64,000 bases of DNA from an uncultured Verrucomicrobiota bacterium (GTDB lineage Bacteria; Verrucomicrobiota; Verrucomicrobiia; Limisphaerales; UBA9464). Every line of letters starts with the position of its first letter. The stretch's first letter is position 1. The position numbers were made by a program, and so were the translations under genes. Of the stretch, positions 21,103-29,689 are shown in pieces. A model generated the notes under the pieces. The model was not told the DNA's origin, did no database searches, and was given only the letters and a program-made list of their open reading frames with translations. The stretch is taken from assembly GCA_903922605.1 (NCBI GenBank), contig CAIXUG010000086.1, positions 67,384-131,383 on the forward strand, in the 5' to 3' direction.

Positions 21103-21128
21103 CGCGCCGGGTCGGAGACCGGCGCTCC
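21103..21128 (-). repeat. REP-like palindrome, copy D (3' flank of RAYT gene)
   Basis: It is the exact reverse complement of the first 26 bases of copy A. It lies four bases after the transposase stop, so the gene is bracketed by an inverted pair. Confidence 0.87.
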
Positions 21129-21183
21129 GTTTCGCGCGCTCCGCTTGGCTTTCCGCGACCCTTTGCGTACGCTCCCAGCCGTT

Positions 21184-22719
21184 ATGCCCCGTGTTTCCCC
21201 GCTTGCGATGGTAGTTTGGCTGCTCCTCACGTGCGCCTGCCTGGCCGAGCGCATCAATCACGAAGGACGTATCCTTGGCCCGTTGCCCACCGTCACGAGT
21301 CCCATCCTCTTCAACACGCCGGAAGCAGATGCCGTGGTCTCGGCGATGCAGGTTTTCCCGGTCACCAGCCCGTGGAATGAGGACATCACCCGACGGCCAC
21401 TGCTGACAAATTCGGACGCAATGATCGCGCAGATCATGGCGGACCTGCGCTCCGACCGACGCACGCTCATCGCTTTCCAGGAGATGAACTACGTGCTCGT
21501 GCCGGACAGCCAGCCACGCCAGGACATCGAGTTTTTCAACTACCCGGACCAGTCGGACCTGGACGGCGGAACGGATCCGAAAGGCAAATATCCGATTCCC
21601 ACAAACCTGCCGATCGAGACCTGGCCGTCGCAGACCGGTGCCCAGACGCTTGCCCAATGGCAGACGAACGACGACGGCAGCGACCGGCACGCAATCATGG
21701 TCGCACCCGGCAGCGGCTCTATCTGGGAAACCTGGTTGACCTTGTTATCGGGCACCGGCTGGCAGGCCTCGAACGGGGCAAAGTTTGACCTGAACTCGAA
21801 CACGCAACGCCCCGCCGGTTGGACTTCGGGTGATGCGGCGGGACTGCCGATGTTCCCCGCCCTGCCCCGTTTCGACGAATGCGAGCGCGGCATGATCGAG
21901 CACGCCTGCCGGATCGTGGTGAAGCGCTCGCGCTACCGGAACCAGATCTACCCGGCGACGCATTTCGCCGCACCGTCCACCAATACCAGCCCGAACCTGC
22001 CCGCGATGGGCCAACGCGTGCGGCTAAAAGCCGGCTTCAGCATCCCCTCCAACTGGTCCAAACAGGAGAAGGCCATCCTGCTGGGCCTGAAGAAGTACGG
22101 TGCCATGGTCGCGGACAACGGGAACTTCTTCTCCATCTCGGTCACGCCCGACAACCGCTGGCCGGGGGGCTGTTTCAGCCATTTCACCAGCATCAGCATC
22201 ACCAACTTCGAGGTTATCCAGACCACCGGGGCGAACGAAGGGCCGCGCTCGCCCGGGGCACCGAAAGCCACCGCCGGTCCCGATCAATCAGCCGTGCCGG
22301 GTCAACCAGTGCCCTTGGCTGGCTTCGTGAGTTTCACCGGCATAACTCCGCAGTTTCAGTGGAAGCAATACTCCGGGCCGGGTGTCGCGACCTTTGGCGA
22401 TGCGTCGAAGACCAATACCACGGTGACCTTCAGCCAGCCCGGCACGTACACGCTGATGCTGAGTGCGGAGGATGGTGTCCACGCAGTTGCATACGATGCC
22501 GTGGTGTTCACCGTTTCCTCCGCGAAGATTGACGTCACCGCTGCCCGCGCCGGCCCGGATCTGAGCCTTCACTGGACGGGCGGCTCGCCTCCCTACGCAG
22601 TCCAGCAAAGCAGCACCCTTCTGCCTGCTTCCTGGCAGGCGGTCACCACGACCAGCGCATCCAATGTGACCGTGCCTGCCACTGGCCTGTCCGCTTACTT
22701 CCGGGTAACCGGCCAATAG
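21184..22719 (+). CDS. Secreted protein of a widespread uncharacterised family with PKD-like and C-terminal modules
   Basis: The 511-residue product has a signal peptide ending near TCACLA, possibly a lipoprotein-like Cys. The main domain (about residues 25-345) carries NTQRPAGWTSGDAAGLP, FDECERGMIEHACR and KYGAMVADNGNFF, a pattern I recall from secreted proteins of actinobacteria and others with no assigned function. A PKD-like segment follows (TAGPDQSAVPGQPVPLAG to VVFTV). The end of about 60 residues closes in YFRVTGQ, similar to two other proteins in this window. I assign no enzymatic role. The ATG at 21184 starts the signal peptide; an earlier in-frame start lies 13 codons upstream. Confidence 0.7.
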   Translation: MPRVSPLAMVVWLLLTCACLAERINHEGRILGPLPTVTSPILFNTPEADAVVSAMQVFPVTSPWNEDITRRPLLTNSDAMIAQIMADLRSDRRTLIAFQEMNYVLVPDSQPRQDIEFFNYPDQSDLDGGTDPKGKYPIPTNLPIETWPSQTGAQTLAQWQTNDDGSDRHAIMVAPGSGSIWETWLTLLSGTGWQASNGAKFDLNSNTQRPAGWTSGDAAGLPMFPALPRFDECERGMIEHACRIVVKRSRYRNQIYPATHFAAPSTNTSPNLPAMGQRVRLKAGFSIPSNWSKQEKAILLGLKKYGAMVADNGNFFSISVTPDNRWPGGCFSHFTSISITNFEVIQTTGANEGPRSPGAPKATAGPDQSAVPGQPVPLAGFVSFTGITPQFQWKQYSGPGVATFGDASKTNTTVTFSQPGTYTLMLSAEDGVHAVAYDAVVFTVSSAKIDVTAARAGPDLSLHWTGGSPPYAVQQSSTLLPASWQAVTTTSASNVTVPATGLSAYFRVTGQ

Positions 22720-22811
22720 GCCGCCACTACCCTACATGGGTCATCGTTTACGTCACCGACACGATTGCCGGCTTGCCACTCGCCACAACGCCACTGTCTG
22801 CTTGATGGCGC

Positions 22812-24191
22812 ATGGCTGACCAGCAAACCCCATCCGGTGCATCCTCAGGGCTTACCCGCTGGCTGGAACGCGCTCCCGGACCGGTCTTCGTGTTCATCGC
22901 CATCGTGGCGGCCTTCTCGACCTACTTCGCGATGTACGCGTTTCGCAAGCCCTTCGCGGCGGCGAAGTTCGAGGGGCAGTTTTTCTTCGGCACGCACGTC
23001 GCACTCAAGACCGCCATCGTCATCAGCCAGATACTCGGCTACGCACTCTCGAAATACATCGGCATCAAGGTCTGCTCCGAGGTCACGCCCGCAAAACGTG
23101 CGAAACTGCTGCTGCTGCTTATCGTCTGGGCCCAGGCGGCGCTCGTGCTTTACGGCCTATTGCCGGACGACTGGAAGTTCATCGCCATCTTCTTCAACGG
23201 CCTGCCGCTCGGCATGGTGTGGGGCCTCGTGGTCTGGTATCTCGAAGGCCGACGAACCTCGGAGCTGCTGCTCGCCGGTCTCAGCCTCTCGTTCATCATC
23301 GCCAGTGGCGTCGTGAAGGACTTCGGCCGCGCGCTCATGGAAGGTGGTGTCGCGCAGTGGTGGCACGCGGTGCCGGTGGTCGGGGCCGCCATCGGCGACG
23401 CCATTGGCAAGGTCGGCGAGGGCTGGATGCCGGCGATCGCCGGATTTCACTTCCTGCCGGTGTTCCTCGTGTCCGTCTGGCTATTGAATCAGCTCCCGCG
23501 TCCCACCACGGCCGACGTGGCCGAGCGCGTCGGCCGCGAGCCCATGAAGGGCGCGGACCGTCTCGCCTTCGTCCGGCAGTTCGCCTTTGGCCTCGGGCTG
23601 ATGCTGGTCGCCTACTTTTTCCTCACGGCCTACCGCGACTTCCGCGACAACTACCAGGTCGAGATTTTCGACGGCCTCGGCTACCCCTACAAGGCCAACA
23701 AGGCGATCATCTCGAAGGCGGAAACCATCGTGACCTTCGGTGTGATGGGGGTGCTCGCCCTGTTGAATCTCGTGAAGGACAACCGCCGTGGCCTGCTCTG
23801 CGCCTTCGGCGTGATGACCGGCGGCGTTATCCTGCTCGGGGTCTCCACCGCCCTCGTCCAGGCCAAGCTCATCTCCGGCTTCTGGTGGATGACCCTCACC
23901 GGCCTTGGCTCCTACCTCGCCTACGTGCCCTACGGCTCGGTGCTGTTTGACCGGCTCATCGCTTCGACCCGGGTCGTTGGCACAGCGGTGTTCGCCATCT
24001 ACCTTGCGGATGCCATCGGCTACACCGGCTCGGTGGGCGTGCAGCTCTACAAGGATCTGTGGGCCGGCTCGATGTCGCGCTTCGCCTTCTTCGAAGGCTT
24101 CACCTGGTGCATGTGCTTCCTTGGAGCGATCTGCCTCGTGGCGAGCGCGTTTTATTTCGCGCGGAAGACGCGGACGGCTCAGACCCCGTAG
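22812..24191 (+). CDS. MFS-like membrane transporter (DUF5690-like)
   Basis: The 459-residue protein has about 12 hydrophobic helices and a major-facilitator layout. The first helix is followed by YAFRKPF, and a long periplasmic or cytoplasmic loop lies at about residues 180-240. It resembles the DUF5690 family of Bacteroidota and Verrucomicrobiota, whose substrate is unknown. It converges with and overlaps by 13 bases the FAD oxidoreductase gene on the other strand. A role in uptake of the substrate of that oxidoreductase and the Rieske oxygenase is possible but only inferred from position. Confidence 0.75.
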   Translation: MADQQTPSGASSGLTRWLERAPGPVFVFIAIVAAFSTYFAMYAFRKPFAAAKFEGQFFFGTHVALKTAIVISQILGYALSKYIGIKVCSEVTPAKRAKLLLLLIVWAQAALVLYGLLPDDWKFIAIFFNGLPLGMVWGLVVWYLEGRRTSELLLAGLSLSFIIASGVVKDFGRALMEGGVAQWWHAVPVVGAAIGDAIGKVGEGWMPAIAGFHFLPVFLVSVWLLNQLPRPTTADVAERVGREPMKGADRLAFVRQFAFGLGLMLVAYFFLTAYRDFRDNYQVEIFDGLGYPYKANKAIISKAETIVTFGVMGVLALLNLVKDNRRGLLCAFGVMTGGVILLGVSTALVQAKLISGFWWMTLTGLGSYLAYVPYGSVLFDRLIASTRVVGTAVFAIYLADAIGYTGSVGVQLYKDLWAGSMSRFAFFEGFTWCMCFLGAICLVASAFYFARKTRTAQTP

Positions 24192-25399
24192 TAAGTTTCG
24201 TAAACGTGCGCGGACTGGCGGCGGGCTTCGTCCCAGTTCCAGCTCGTCTCGGTGAAGCGGTCAGGGCTGAGGCTTTTCGCGTACTCGCCGGGCTTCGGGT
24301 CCAGCAGCGACTCGACGAGCAACTTGCCGATGCCACCGGAGCCCGAGATGCCGTGGGCATTGCAGCCGCCGGCCATCACAAAGCCCGGCACACGCGAACT
24401 TTCACCAATGAGGAAGCGACCATCCGGCGTGAAGGTAGGCCAGCCCTTCCCGACCCAGCTTTTCTGCGCGGCCCGGGCCGTGGGAAAGAGCTTCGTGAAG
24501 CTGGCCTCGAACGAGTCGAGCACCGGCCAGTCGGTCACGACCGGAGGCGGCTCATTGTCGGCCGCGTAGCCGCGTGGGTCACCATTCAGCGACTTCGGCT
24601 CCCAGCCGCCGAGGAGAAGGCCGCCATTGCGAACGCGCCCATAGAGCGTCAGCTCCGGGACGCGGAAGCAAGGTGTCTCCGGCGTGAGGCCATCCATCGG
24701 CACCGTGACGAAGTACTCATGGCGTACGGGGAAGATGGGCAACTCCAGCCCTGCGAGCTTGGCAACGTGATAGGCGTTGGCCCCCGCCGCATTGATGACA
24801 TAGCGGCACTCAATCGGACCGTAGTTCGTCGTTACGCCAGCGACGCGGCCGTTTTTCAGCGTGATGCCTTCCAGCGCGGTGGCCGTGGCGAACTTCACGC
24901 CAAGTTTCTGTGCGTTGTGCCGGTAGGAAGCAGCGACGGCCCGCGGCGTCATATAACCGTCGCTAGGGCACCAGAGCACCGATTTCACACCATCGAACTC
25001 CATCTGCGGAAAACGGCGCTTGGCCTCGGCGTGGTCGATCAGATCGGCCTCCAGATTCGCGGCATCGGCGGCGGCTTTGAGGCGTTGGAATTCTTCAGCG
25101 CGCTTCTGACTGAGCGCGATGCGGAGGGAGCCAACCTCATGCCAGTCGGGCTTCACCTCGCTGGCCTGAAGTTCGCGGAAGGTCTTCACAGAATGCATCG
25201 CCAGTTGGATGCGCTCGGCGGAATCGCGCACCTGTCCGCAAAGGCCGGCCCCTTGCGAAGTCGTGACCGCGCCGACTTCATCGGCGCGCTCGAGGACGAG
25301 CACGTCGGTCTTGCCGGCCTTGGCGAGCGCGTAGGCGCAACCGACGCCGACAGCACCGGCCCCGATGATGATGATTTCCGCGTTGGGGAGCTGGTTCAT
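24179..25399 (-). CDS. FAD-dependent oxidoreductase (DAO family, sarcosine oxidase beta-like)
   Basis: The 406-residue enzyme begins with a FAD-binding Rossmann motif (IIIIGAGAVGVG). It continues with GAGLCGQVRDSAERIQLAMHS and the C-terminal GGCNAHGISGSGGIG signature of the D-amino-acid oxidase/glycine oxidase/sarcosine oxidase group. Substrate candidates are N-methylated glycines or amino acids. The ATG at 25399 places the dinucleotide motif at the N terminus; an open frame runs 19 codons further. It is 67 bases downstream of the Rieske oxygenase gene on the same strand, so they probably form an operon for stepwise N-demethylation or a similar oxidation. Confidence 0.82.
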   Translation of the reverse strand: MNQLPNAEIIIIGAGAVGVGCAYALAKAGKTDVLVLERADEVGAVTTSQGAGLCGQVRDSAERIQLAMHSVKTFRELQASEVKPDWHEVGSLRIALSQKRAEEFQRLKAAADAANLEADLIDHAEAKRRFPQMEFDGVKSVLWCPSDGYMTPRAVAASYRHNAQKLGVKFATATALEGITLKNGRVAGVTTNYGPIECRYVINAAGANAYHVAKLAGLELPIFPVRHEYFVTVPMDGLTPETPCFRVPELTLYGRVRNGGLLLGGWEPKSLNGDPRGYAADNEPPPVVTDWPVLDSFEASFTKLFPTARAAQKSWVGKGWPTFTPDGRFLIGESSRVPGFVMAGGCNAHGISGSGGIGKLLVESLLDPKPGEYAKSLSPDRFTETSWNWDEARRQSAHVYETYYGV

Positions 25400-25466
25400 G
25401 AAACGTTCCGAAAATTGAAAGGGAATCCCTGAGAGAATGGATAGGACCGACGGCAATGGGCGACAC

Positions 25467-26759
25467 TCACGCTCCGCGCTTCATCACGTCAAGATACCAG
25501 CGCACGAAGCCCTCGACGTTATACTCCTTGAAGGTCGAGTACGGCCCCGGCACGTAGGCGCTGGAGTTGATCCCCTTTTGCTGGCGCTCGCAGATGACCC
25601 AATCCTGTTCGCTGGTGAGCTGCCAGAAGGGCATGAGCTTCGCGAGATCGTAGTCACGACCCTCAACTGCCTGCTCGTCCACGAGCCACCAGACGCGGAT
25701 AGCCGTCAGTTGCGGACCGGCGGGCAGCAGGCGGGTGCTCACGGAGTGATCGCAACTGGAGTGGTTCCAGAAGTTCGGCAGAGTGCGCATCCGCAGTGTG
25801 CCCACATCGGCATCGGCATAATCGCCCATGAGCGGCGCGGACTGTCGGCCATCCATGGTCTCACTCACCCAGCCATCGACGAGCGGCGTGCGGTTCGCGC
25901 TAAACCAGATGCCGTGCTCGGCGTCGGGGAACTTCGTCATGCCCGTCTCCCGGTGCGTGGGCGCGAGACCGTCTTCGGCCCACTTGGTCTCGCCGCGGGC
26001 GATGGCGGTTTCCATCTGCGCGCGAATGAGCGGCGCGGTGTCGTCACTGTTGTAGTGGTCGAAGTTGGCCTTGATGTACTGCGGGTGGCAGACGTTGCAG
26101 TGATAGCACTCGCGGTTGTTCTCCCATACGGCCTTCCAGTTGGCCTTCACGAGATAATCCACGGCCTTGGCGACCTTGGCACGGCGCAGGCCCTGGGGTT
26201 TGAGCAATGGCGCCAGGCATTCGCCAGCCAAGTCAAAGGGCATCGGCTCGGGCGCGAGGTTGATGAAAATGAGCCCCTCGACTTCGCGCACCTGGACGCG
26301 CTGGAGCGGAAAATCGTCCTTCTTCAGCTCCGGTTGCATGCCGCGCCACGCCAGCAGACGGCCATCGAGCCCGTAGGCCCATTGATGATAGGGGCAGACC
26401 AGCTTGGTGACGTGACCGCACGGCTCGTCGCAGATCTGGGAGCCGCGATGGCGGCAGAGATTGTGCAGCGCGTGGATGGCCCCATTTTCACCGCGGATGA
26501 CGATGATGGAGTCCACATCGACCTCGACGAGAAAGTAGTCGCCCGTCTTGGCAATCTCGCAGGAATGCCCCGCAAAAAGCCAGCCCGTGCGCCAGACCCG
26601 GTCGAGATCGGCACGGTAGATGGCGGGATCATTGAAGAAGGGCTGCGGAAGCGTCCAGCCTTCGCGGCGTTCAGAAATCAGTCCGTCGAGCTGTGGCGCG
26701 GATGAAATCCTCGCTCCGCCCGCAGTTGCGGAGGGATGACCATTTCTCTGGGCGGGCAT
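25467..26759 (-). CDS. Rieske [2Fe-2S] aromatic-ring-hydroxylating-type oxygenase, alpha subunit (GbcA-like)
   Basis: The 430-residue protein has a Rieske cluster site: Cys102-x-His104 in CRHRGSQ and Cys122-x2-His125 in CPYHQW. The mononuclear iron site NWKAVWENNRECYHCNVCHP contains His220 and His225. Such oxygenases include the glycine-betaine and stachydrine demethylases as well as aromatic dioxygenases. The neighbouring sarcosine-oxidase-like gene and the FAD-GcvT dehydrogenase at 31.9 kb favour a quaternary-amine demethylase. No reductase partner (GbcB-like) is in the window. An in-frame GTG five codons upstream is the alternative start. Confidence 0.82.
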   Translation of the reverse strand: MPAQRNGHPSATAGGARISSAPQLDGLISERREGWTLPQPFFNDPAIYRADLDRVWRTGWLFAGHSCEIAKTGDYFLVEVDVDSIIVIRGENGAIHALHNLCRHRGSQICDEPCGHVTKLVCPYHQWAYGLDGRLLAWRGMQPELKKDDFPLQRVQVREVEGLIFINLAPEPMPFDLAGECLAPLLKPQGLRRAKVAKAVDYLVKANWKAVWENNRECYHCNVCHPQYIKANFDHYNSDDTAPLIRAQMETAIARGETKWAEDGLAPTHRETGMTKFPDAEHGIWFSANRTPLVDGWVSETMDGRQSAPLMGDYADADVGTLRMRTLPNFWNHSSCDHSVSTRLLPAGPQLTAIRVWWLVDEQAVEGRDYDLAKLMPFWQLTSEQDWVICERQQKGINSSAYVPGPYSTFKEYNVEGFVRWYLDVMKRGA

Positions 26760-26844
26760 GTCGGTCGGAACCACGCCGTGACGCTACCGTCGGGCGCTCG
26801 AAGCTCAATGGCCAGTTTCGGGGGAGTTGCATCGGCACCGGCGT

Positions 26845-28191
26845 CTACCGTTGCAGATACTTCACCACCGCCTCCGTCCGCGTATGCACGCCGAGCTTCT
26901 CGTAGATGTTCTTCGCATGGCCATGGACGGTCCAGGCACTGATGTGGAGCGCGTGGGCGATCTCCTTGTCCAGGAAGCCCTTGCTGAGCAGGCCAAGGAT
27001 CTCCAGTTCGCGTGGCGTCAGCCGGGCCATTTCCAGGCTGCCGCCCTCCGTCACGCGTGAACCGATCAATTGCTGGAAGTAGCCCAGGACCCGTTGCGTG
27101 ATCCGGGCAGGTGAGGGCCAACCGTCGCCGGCATTTCCCGACAGTGGTTCAAAGATGCGGTCGGTCGGCGTGCGCCGCAGCAGGTAGCCGATGGCACCGC
27201 CGGGCGTGGAACGGAAGAGCTGATCGCTGTCGTCATAAACAGAATAGACCAACCCCGGAACATTGGGGACGAGCCGCCGCAACCGCTCGAGGAACCCGGA
27301 ACCCGACACATCGGCGAGCGCGTGGTTCACGAGTAGCAGGGCCACGGGATTGCGGGCGAGCCAGAGGAGGGCTTCGCTCGCGTCGGCGAAGCCGGCCACG
27401 CAATGGAAGCCAGCCTGTTCGTCAGCGCAAGCGGTCAGCGCCTGCCGCAGACCGAGGTCGGGTTCGACCACCGCGACCGGCCAAGCCTTGGCCTGACGCC
27501 GGCCAGCCAGGCCTTCCTTGCGCTCGGTCGGCGGCGCAACGCGGGTATGCAAGGTGAAGTAGGTCCAGGCCATGGGATTGGCGGTCCAGCGGAACGCGAG
27601 GGTCAGCTCGCGCGGAAAACGGGCGTGGGCTTCGGCGATTCCGTGCCCTTGAACCACCTGTTGGATACGACGCGCGAGCCGGGTGGCCACCACTGATTCG
27701 ACCGATCCGAGCGGAAAATAATGATGACGTCCGGCGTATTCGAAGTGCGCGGAGAACTCCGGATGGGCCAGCTCCGTCAAGGCCGGTGGATGAGGACGGA
27801 CGAGGAGTCGTGGGCGGAAAATCGCAGCGGCACCGGTCCGGGGAGCCCCCACTTCCCCGGTGGCAACGGCGATGATTCGTGCATAGAGACCGAGCGCCTC
27901 CTGCGCGGCCACCGGACGGCTGCTCGCCCGTAGCGCGTAGGTCTGCCGCCGGCCGGCATGCTGGATTTTCACACTCCAGCCCTGGACATGCTGCGTGCGT
28001 CCGTTCCGGGTGTAGGAGTTTCGGTAGAGACGGCGGGTCCAGTAGGCGATTGTGGCTTTCACCCCGGACAACGGTTTCGCCTGAACTGGAATGCGCTTGG
28101 ACACTGCTTGGACACTAAAGTGGCACGGCCACCGAGGTGACAATGATTTTCTGCCGGCCTTTCCCCCGTCGCACGGCTGGCGGCCAGTCAT
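26845..28191 (-). CDS. LuxR-type regulator with duplicated N-terminal basic domain and degenerate receiver
   Basis: The protein (448 residues from the ATG at 28191) has three parts. Residues about 45-185 hold two similar units, IQHAGRRQTYALRASS and FEYAGRHHYFPLGSVE, each followed by an Ala/Arg-rich helix. They resemble the arm-type DNA-binding domains of tyrosine integrases. Residues about 238-370 look like a response-regulator receiver, but the phosphoacceptor Asp position is Asn289 (LLLVNHALADVSG), the acidic pair is EP, and the conserved Lys is Arg339. Residues 391-448 are a LuxR helix-turn-helix (LTPRELEILGLLSKG). It probably acts independently of phosphorylation. The start is uncertain: GTG codons at 28218, 28104 and 28062 are alternatives. 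It is divergent from the pseudopilin gene. Confidence 0.75.
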   Translation of the reverse strand: MTGRQPCDGGKAGRKSLSPRWPCHFSVQAVSKRIPVQAKPLSGVKATIAYWTRRLYRNSYTRNGRTQHVQGWSVKIQHAGRRQTYALRASSRPVAAQEALGLYARIIAVATGEVGAPRTGAAAIFRPRLLVRPHPPALTELAHPEFSAHFEYAGRHHYFPLGSVESVVATRLARRIQQVVQGHGIAEAHARFPRELTLAFRWTANPMAWTYFTLHTRVAPPTERKEGLAGRRQAKAWPVAVVEPDLGLRQALTACADEQAGFHCVAGFADASEALLWLARNPVALLLVNHALADVSGSGFLERLRRLVPNVPGLVYSVYDDSDQLFRSTPGGAIGYLLRRTPTDRIFEPLSGNAGDGWPSPARITQRVLGYFQQLIGSRVTEGGSLEMARLTPRELEILGLLSKGFLDKEIAHALHISAWTVHGHAKNIYEKLGVHTRTEAVVKYLQR

Positions 28192-28320
28192 CCAGGCCAC
28201 CGGCCGGCCGGAGGTCACACCGCCGTGACGCCGGGGTCACGGCCCGGCGGGCCACCGCCCCCAAAACGGGCAATGGCCACATCTGTAGCTCTCCGTAAAT
28301 TGCCCAAAGCTATCCGGATT

Positions 28321-29151
28321 ATGCACTGTGGTTTTCGCCAGGTCGGTGGTCCCGCTTCGGCTTCGCCAGGATGTTTTCGCAGGGCGTTTACCCTGATCGA
28401 GCTGCTGGTGGTCATTGCCATCATCGCCGTGCTGGCGTCGATGCTGCTGCCCGCGCTGAGCAAGGCCAAGGGGCGCGCCCAGGCGACCTTCTGCCTGAAC
28501 CACACCCGGCAGCTCGTAATCGCCACCCACCTATACAGCGGCGACAGCGGCGACTGGTTCCCGCCCATCCAGGCGCAGATCACCGGCGGCGAATCCAGTT
28601 GGCGGGCCTACCTGTATCGCTACGTCGGCCAGAACGCACTCGTGTACGACTGCCCGAATGAAAAGGTCGAAGTCTATTCCAGTGCGCGCCGCGCCGGACA
28701 GAAGACCGGTCCGGGCAAGCCGGAGCTGTTGGGCCAGTTCAAAGATGGTGAGATCGACATCCCCAGCGGCATCGGAGCCGTAAACGTCCACTGGACTTCC
28801 AGCACTGCCACTCCGCCCTTTGGCCGGCCCAAGGGCTATGAGGACAACGTCTGCCGCTGGAGCAAGGTGGATCGCCCTTCGCAACTGATCCTTTTCGGCG
28901 ACGGCAACAGTGACATCAACGGCGTCTGGCCCCGTGATCGCTGGTGGATCTGGAAGGAGGTCGGCGATCCCGCCATGGCGGGCTTCAACCGGCTGGCCCA
29001 GGGCGACAAGGGCTCGGTGCGGCACAACCACAAGGCGAATTACTCCTTCGCCGATGGCAGCGCGCAGCTGCTGGATGGCGGACGGATTCCCTGCAACACC
29101 ACCGAGTGCTGGTGGTCGGCCAAGGCTGATACCCACAGACCCGGATCATGA
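28321..29151 (+). CDS. Type II secretion-like pseudopilin, H-x9-DG family
   Basis: The 276-residue product has a prepilin signal. A basic/polar leader is followed by RAFTLIELLVVIAIIAVLASMLLPAL, in which the residue before Phe is Ala rather than the usual Gly. A globular domain ends with HNHKANYSFADGSAQLLDGG, the H-x9-DG motif of planctomycete and verrucomicrobial pseudopilins. These are thought to be exported and assembled by type II secretion/type IV pilus-like machinery, but their role is unknown. ATG codons at 28321 and 28273 are both possible; I took the nearer. The stop overlaps the next gene (ATGA). Confidence 0.85.
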   Translation: MHCGFRQVGGPASASPGCFRRAFTLIELLVVIAIIAVLASMLLPALSKAKGRAQATFCLNHTRQLVIATHLYSGDSGDWFPPIQAQITGGESSWRAYLYRYVGQNALVYDCPNEKVEVYSSARRAGQKTGPGKPELLGQFKDGEIDIPSGIGAVNVHWTSSTATPPFGRPKGYEDNVCRWSKVDRPSQLILFGDGNSDINGVWPRDRWWIWKEVGDPAMAGFNRLAQGDKGSVRHNHKANYSFADGSAQLLDGGRIPCNTTECWWSAKADTHRPGS

Positions 29152-29645
29152 ACGCCAAGGCGTCCAACCTCATCAAGGCCACCGTGGCCGCCGGCCTGTT
29201 CGGCTTCGCTGCCGCGCAGGCATGGCGGTTCCTGCACCAGAGCGATGGCATCTCGGAAAAGGCGTTCTATTACGACCTGAGCGAACAGAAACTCTTCGTG
29301 GCTGAACGCGGGCTGATCCCGCCGATCCGTGGCATCAATGACGCGACGGAAGACGGCGTGCGCGCCGTGGTCATCTCGCGCAGCGGCAAACCTGACGACC
29401 AGGCGGCCCGCGAGATCGCCTATCTGGAAATGTATTCGCCCGAGCTGAAGCGGCAGATGCAGGAGGCCAAGGCGACCGGCTCTTCTCCCGCCATGGGGCG
29501 CACGGCGGCCCAGTCGCATCGCCTCGTCAAGCGCGTCAAGGATGCCGAATGGGTATCGCTCGCGACTCCGGAAGGCGAACGCATTGTCGCGGAATGGACC
29601 TCTGCAGCCCCCGACGGTGCCACTCCGGTGGTCTGTTCTCCCTGA
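29148..29645 (+). CDS. Hypothetical membrane-anchored protein coupled to the pseudopilin
   Basis: This 165-residue protein has one N-terminal hydrophobic segment (LIKATVAAGLFGFAAAQAW) and an extracytoplasmic domain containing FYYDLSEQKLFVAERGLIPPIRG. Its start overlaps the pseudopilin stop (ATGA), so the two are made together. Small anchored proteins of this sort often accompany H-x9-DG pseudopilins in Verrucomicrobiota, but no function is known. No catalytic motif is apparent. It may be a minor pseudopilin partner or a chaperone. Confidence 0.7.
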   Translation: MNAKASNLIKATVAAGLFGFAAAQAWRFLHQSDGISEKAFYYDLSEQKLFVAERGLIPPIRGINDATEDGVRAVVISRSGKPDDQAAREIAYLEMYSPELKRQMQEAKATGSSPAMGRTAAQSHRLVKRVKDAEWVSLATPEGERIVAEWTSAAPDGATPVVCSP

Positions 29646-29689
29646 CCTCAATCTCAAACTCACTCCTCATTGCGAAGAAACTGACTCCC

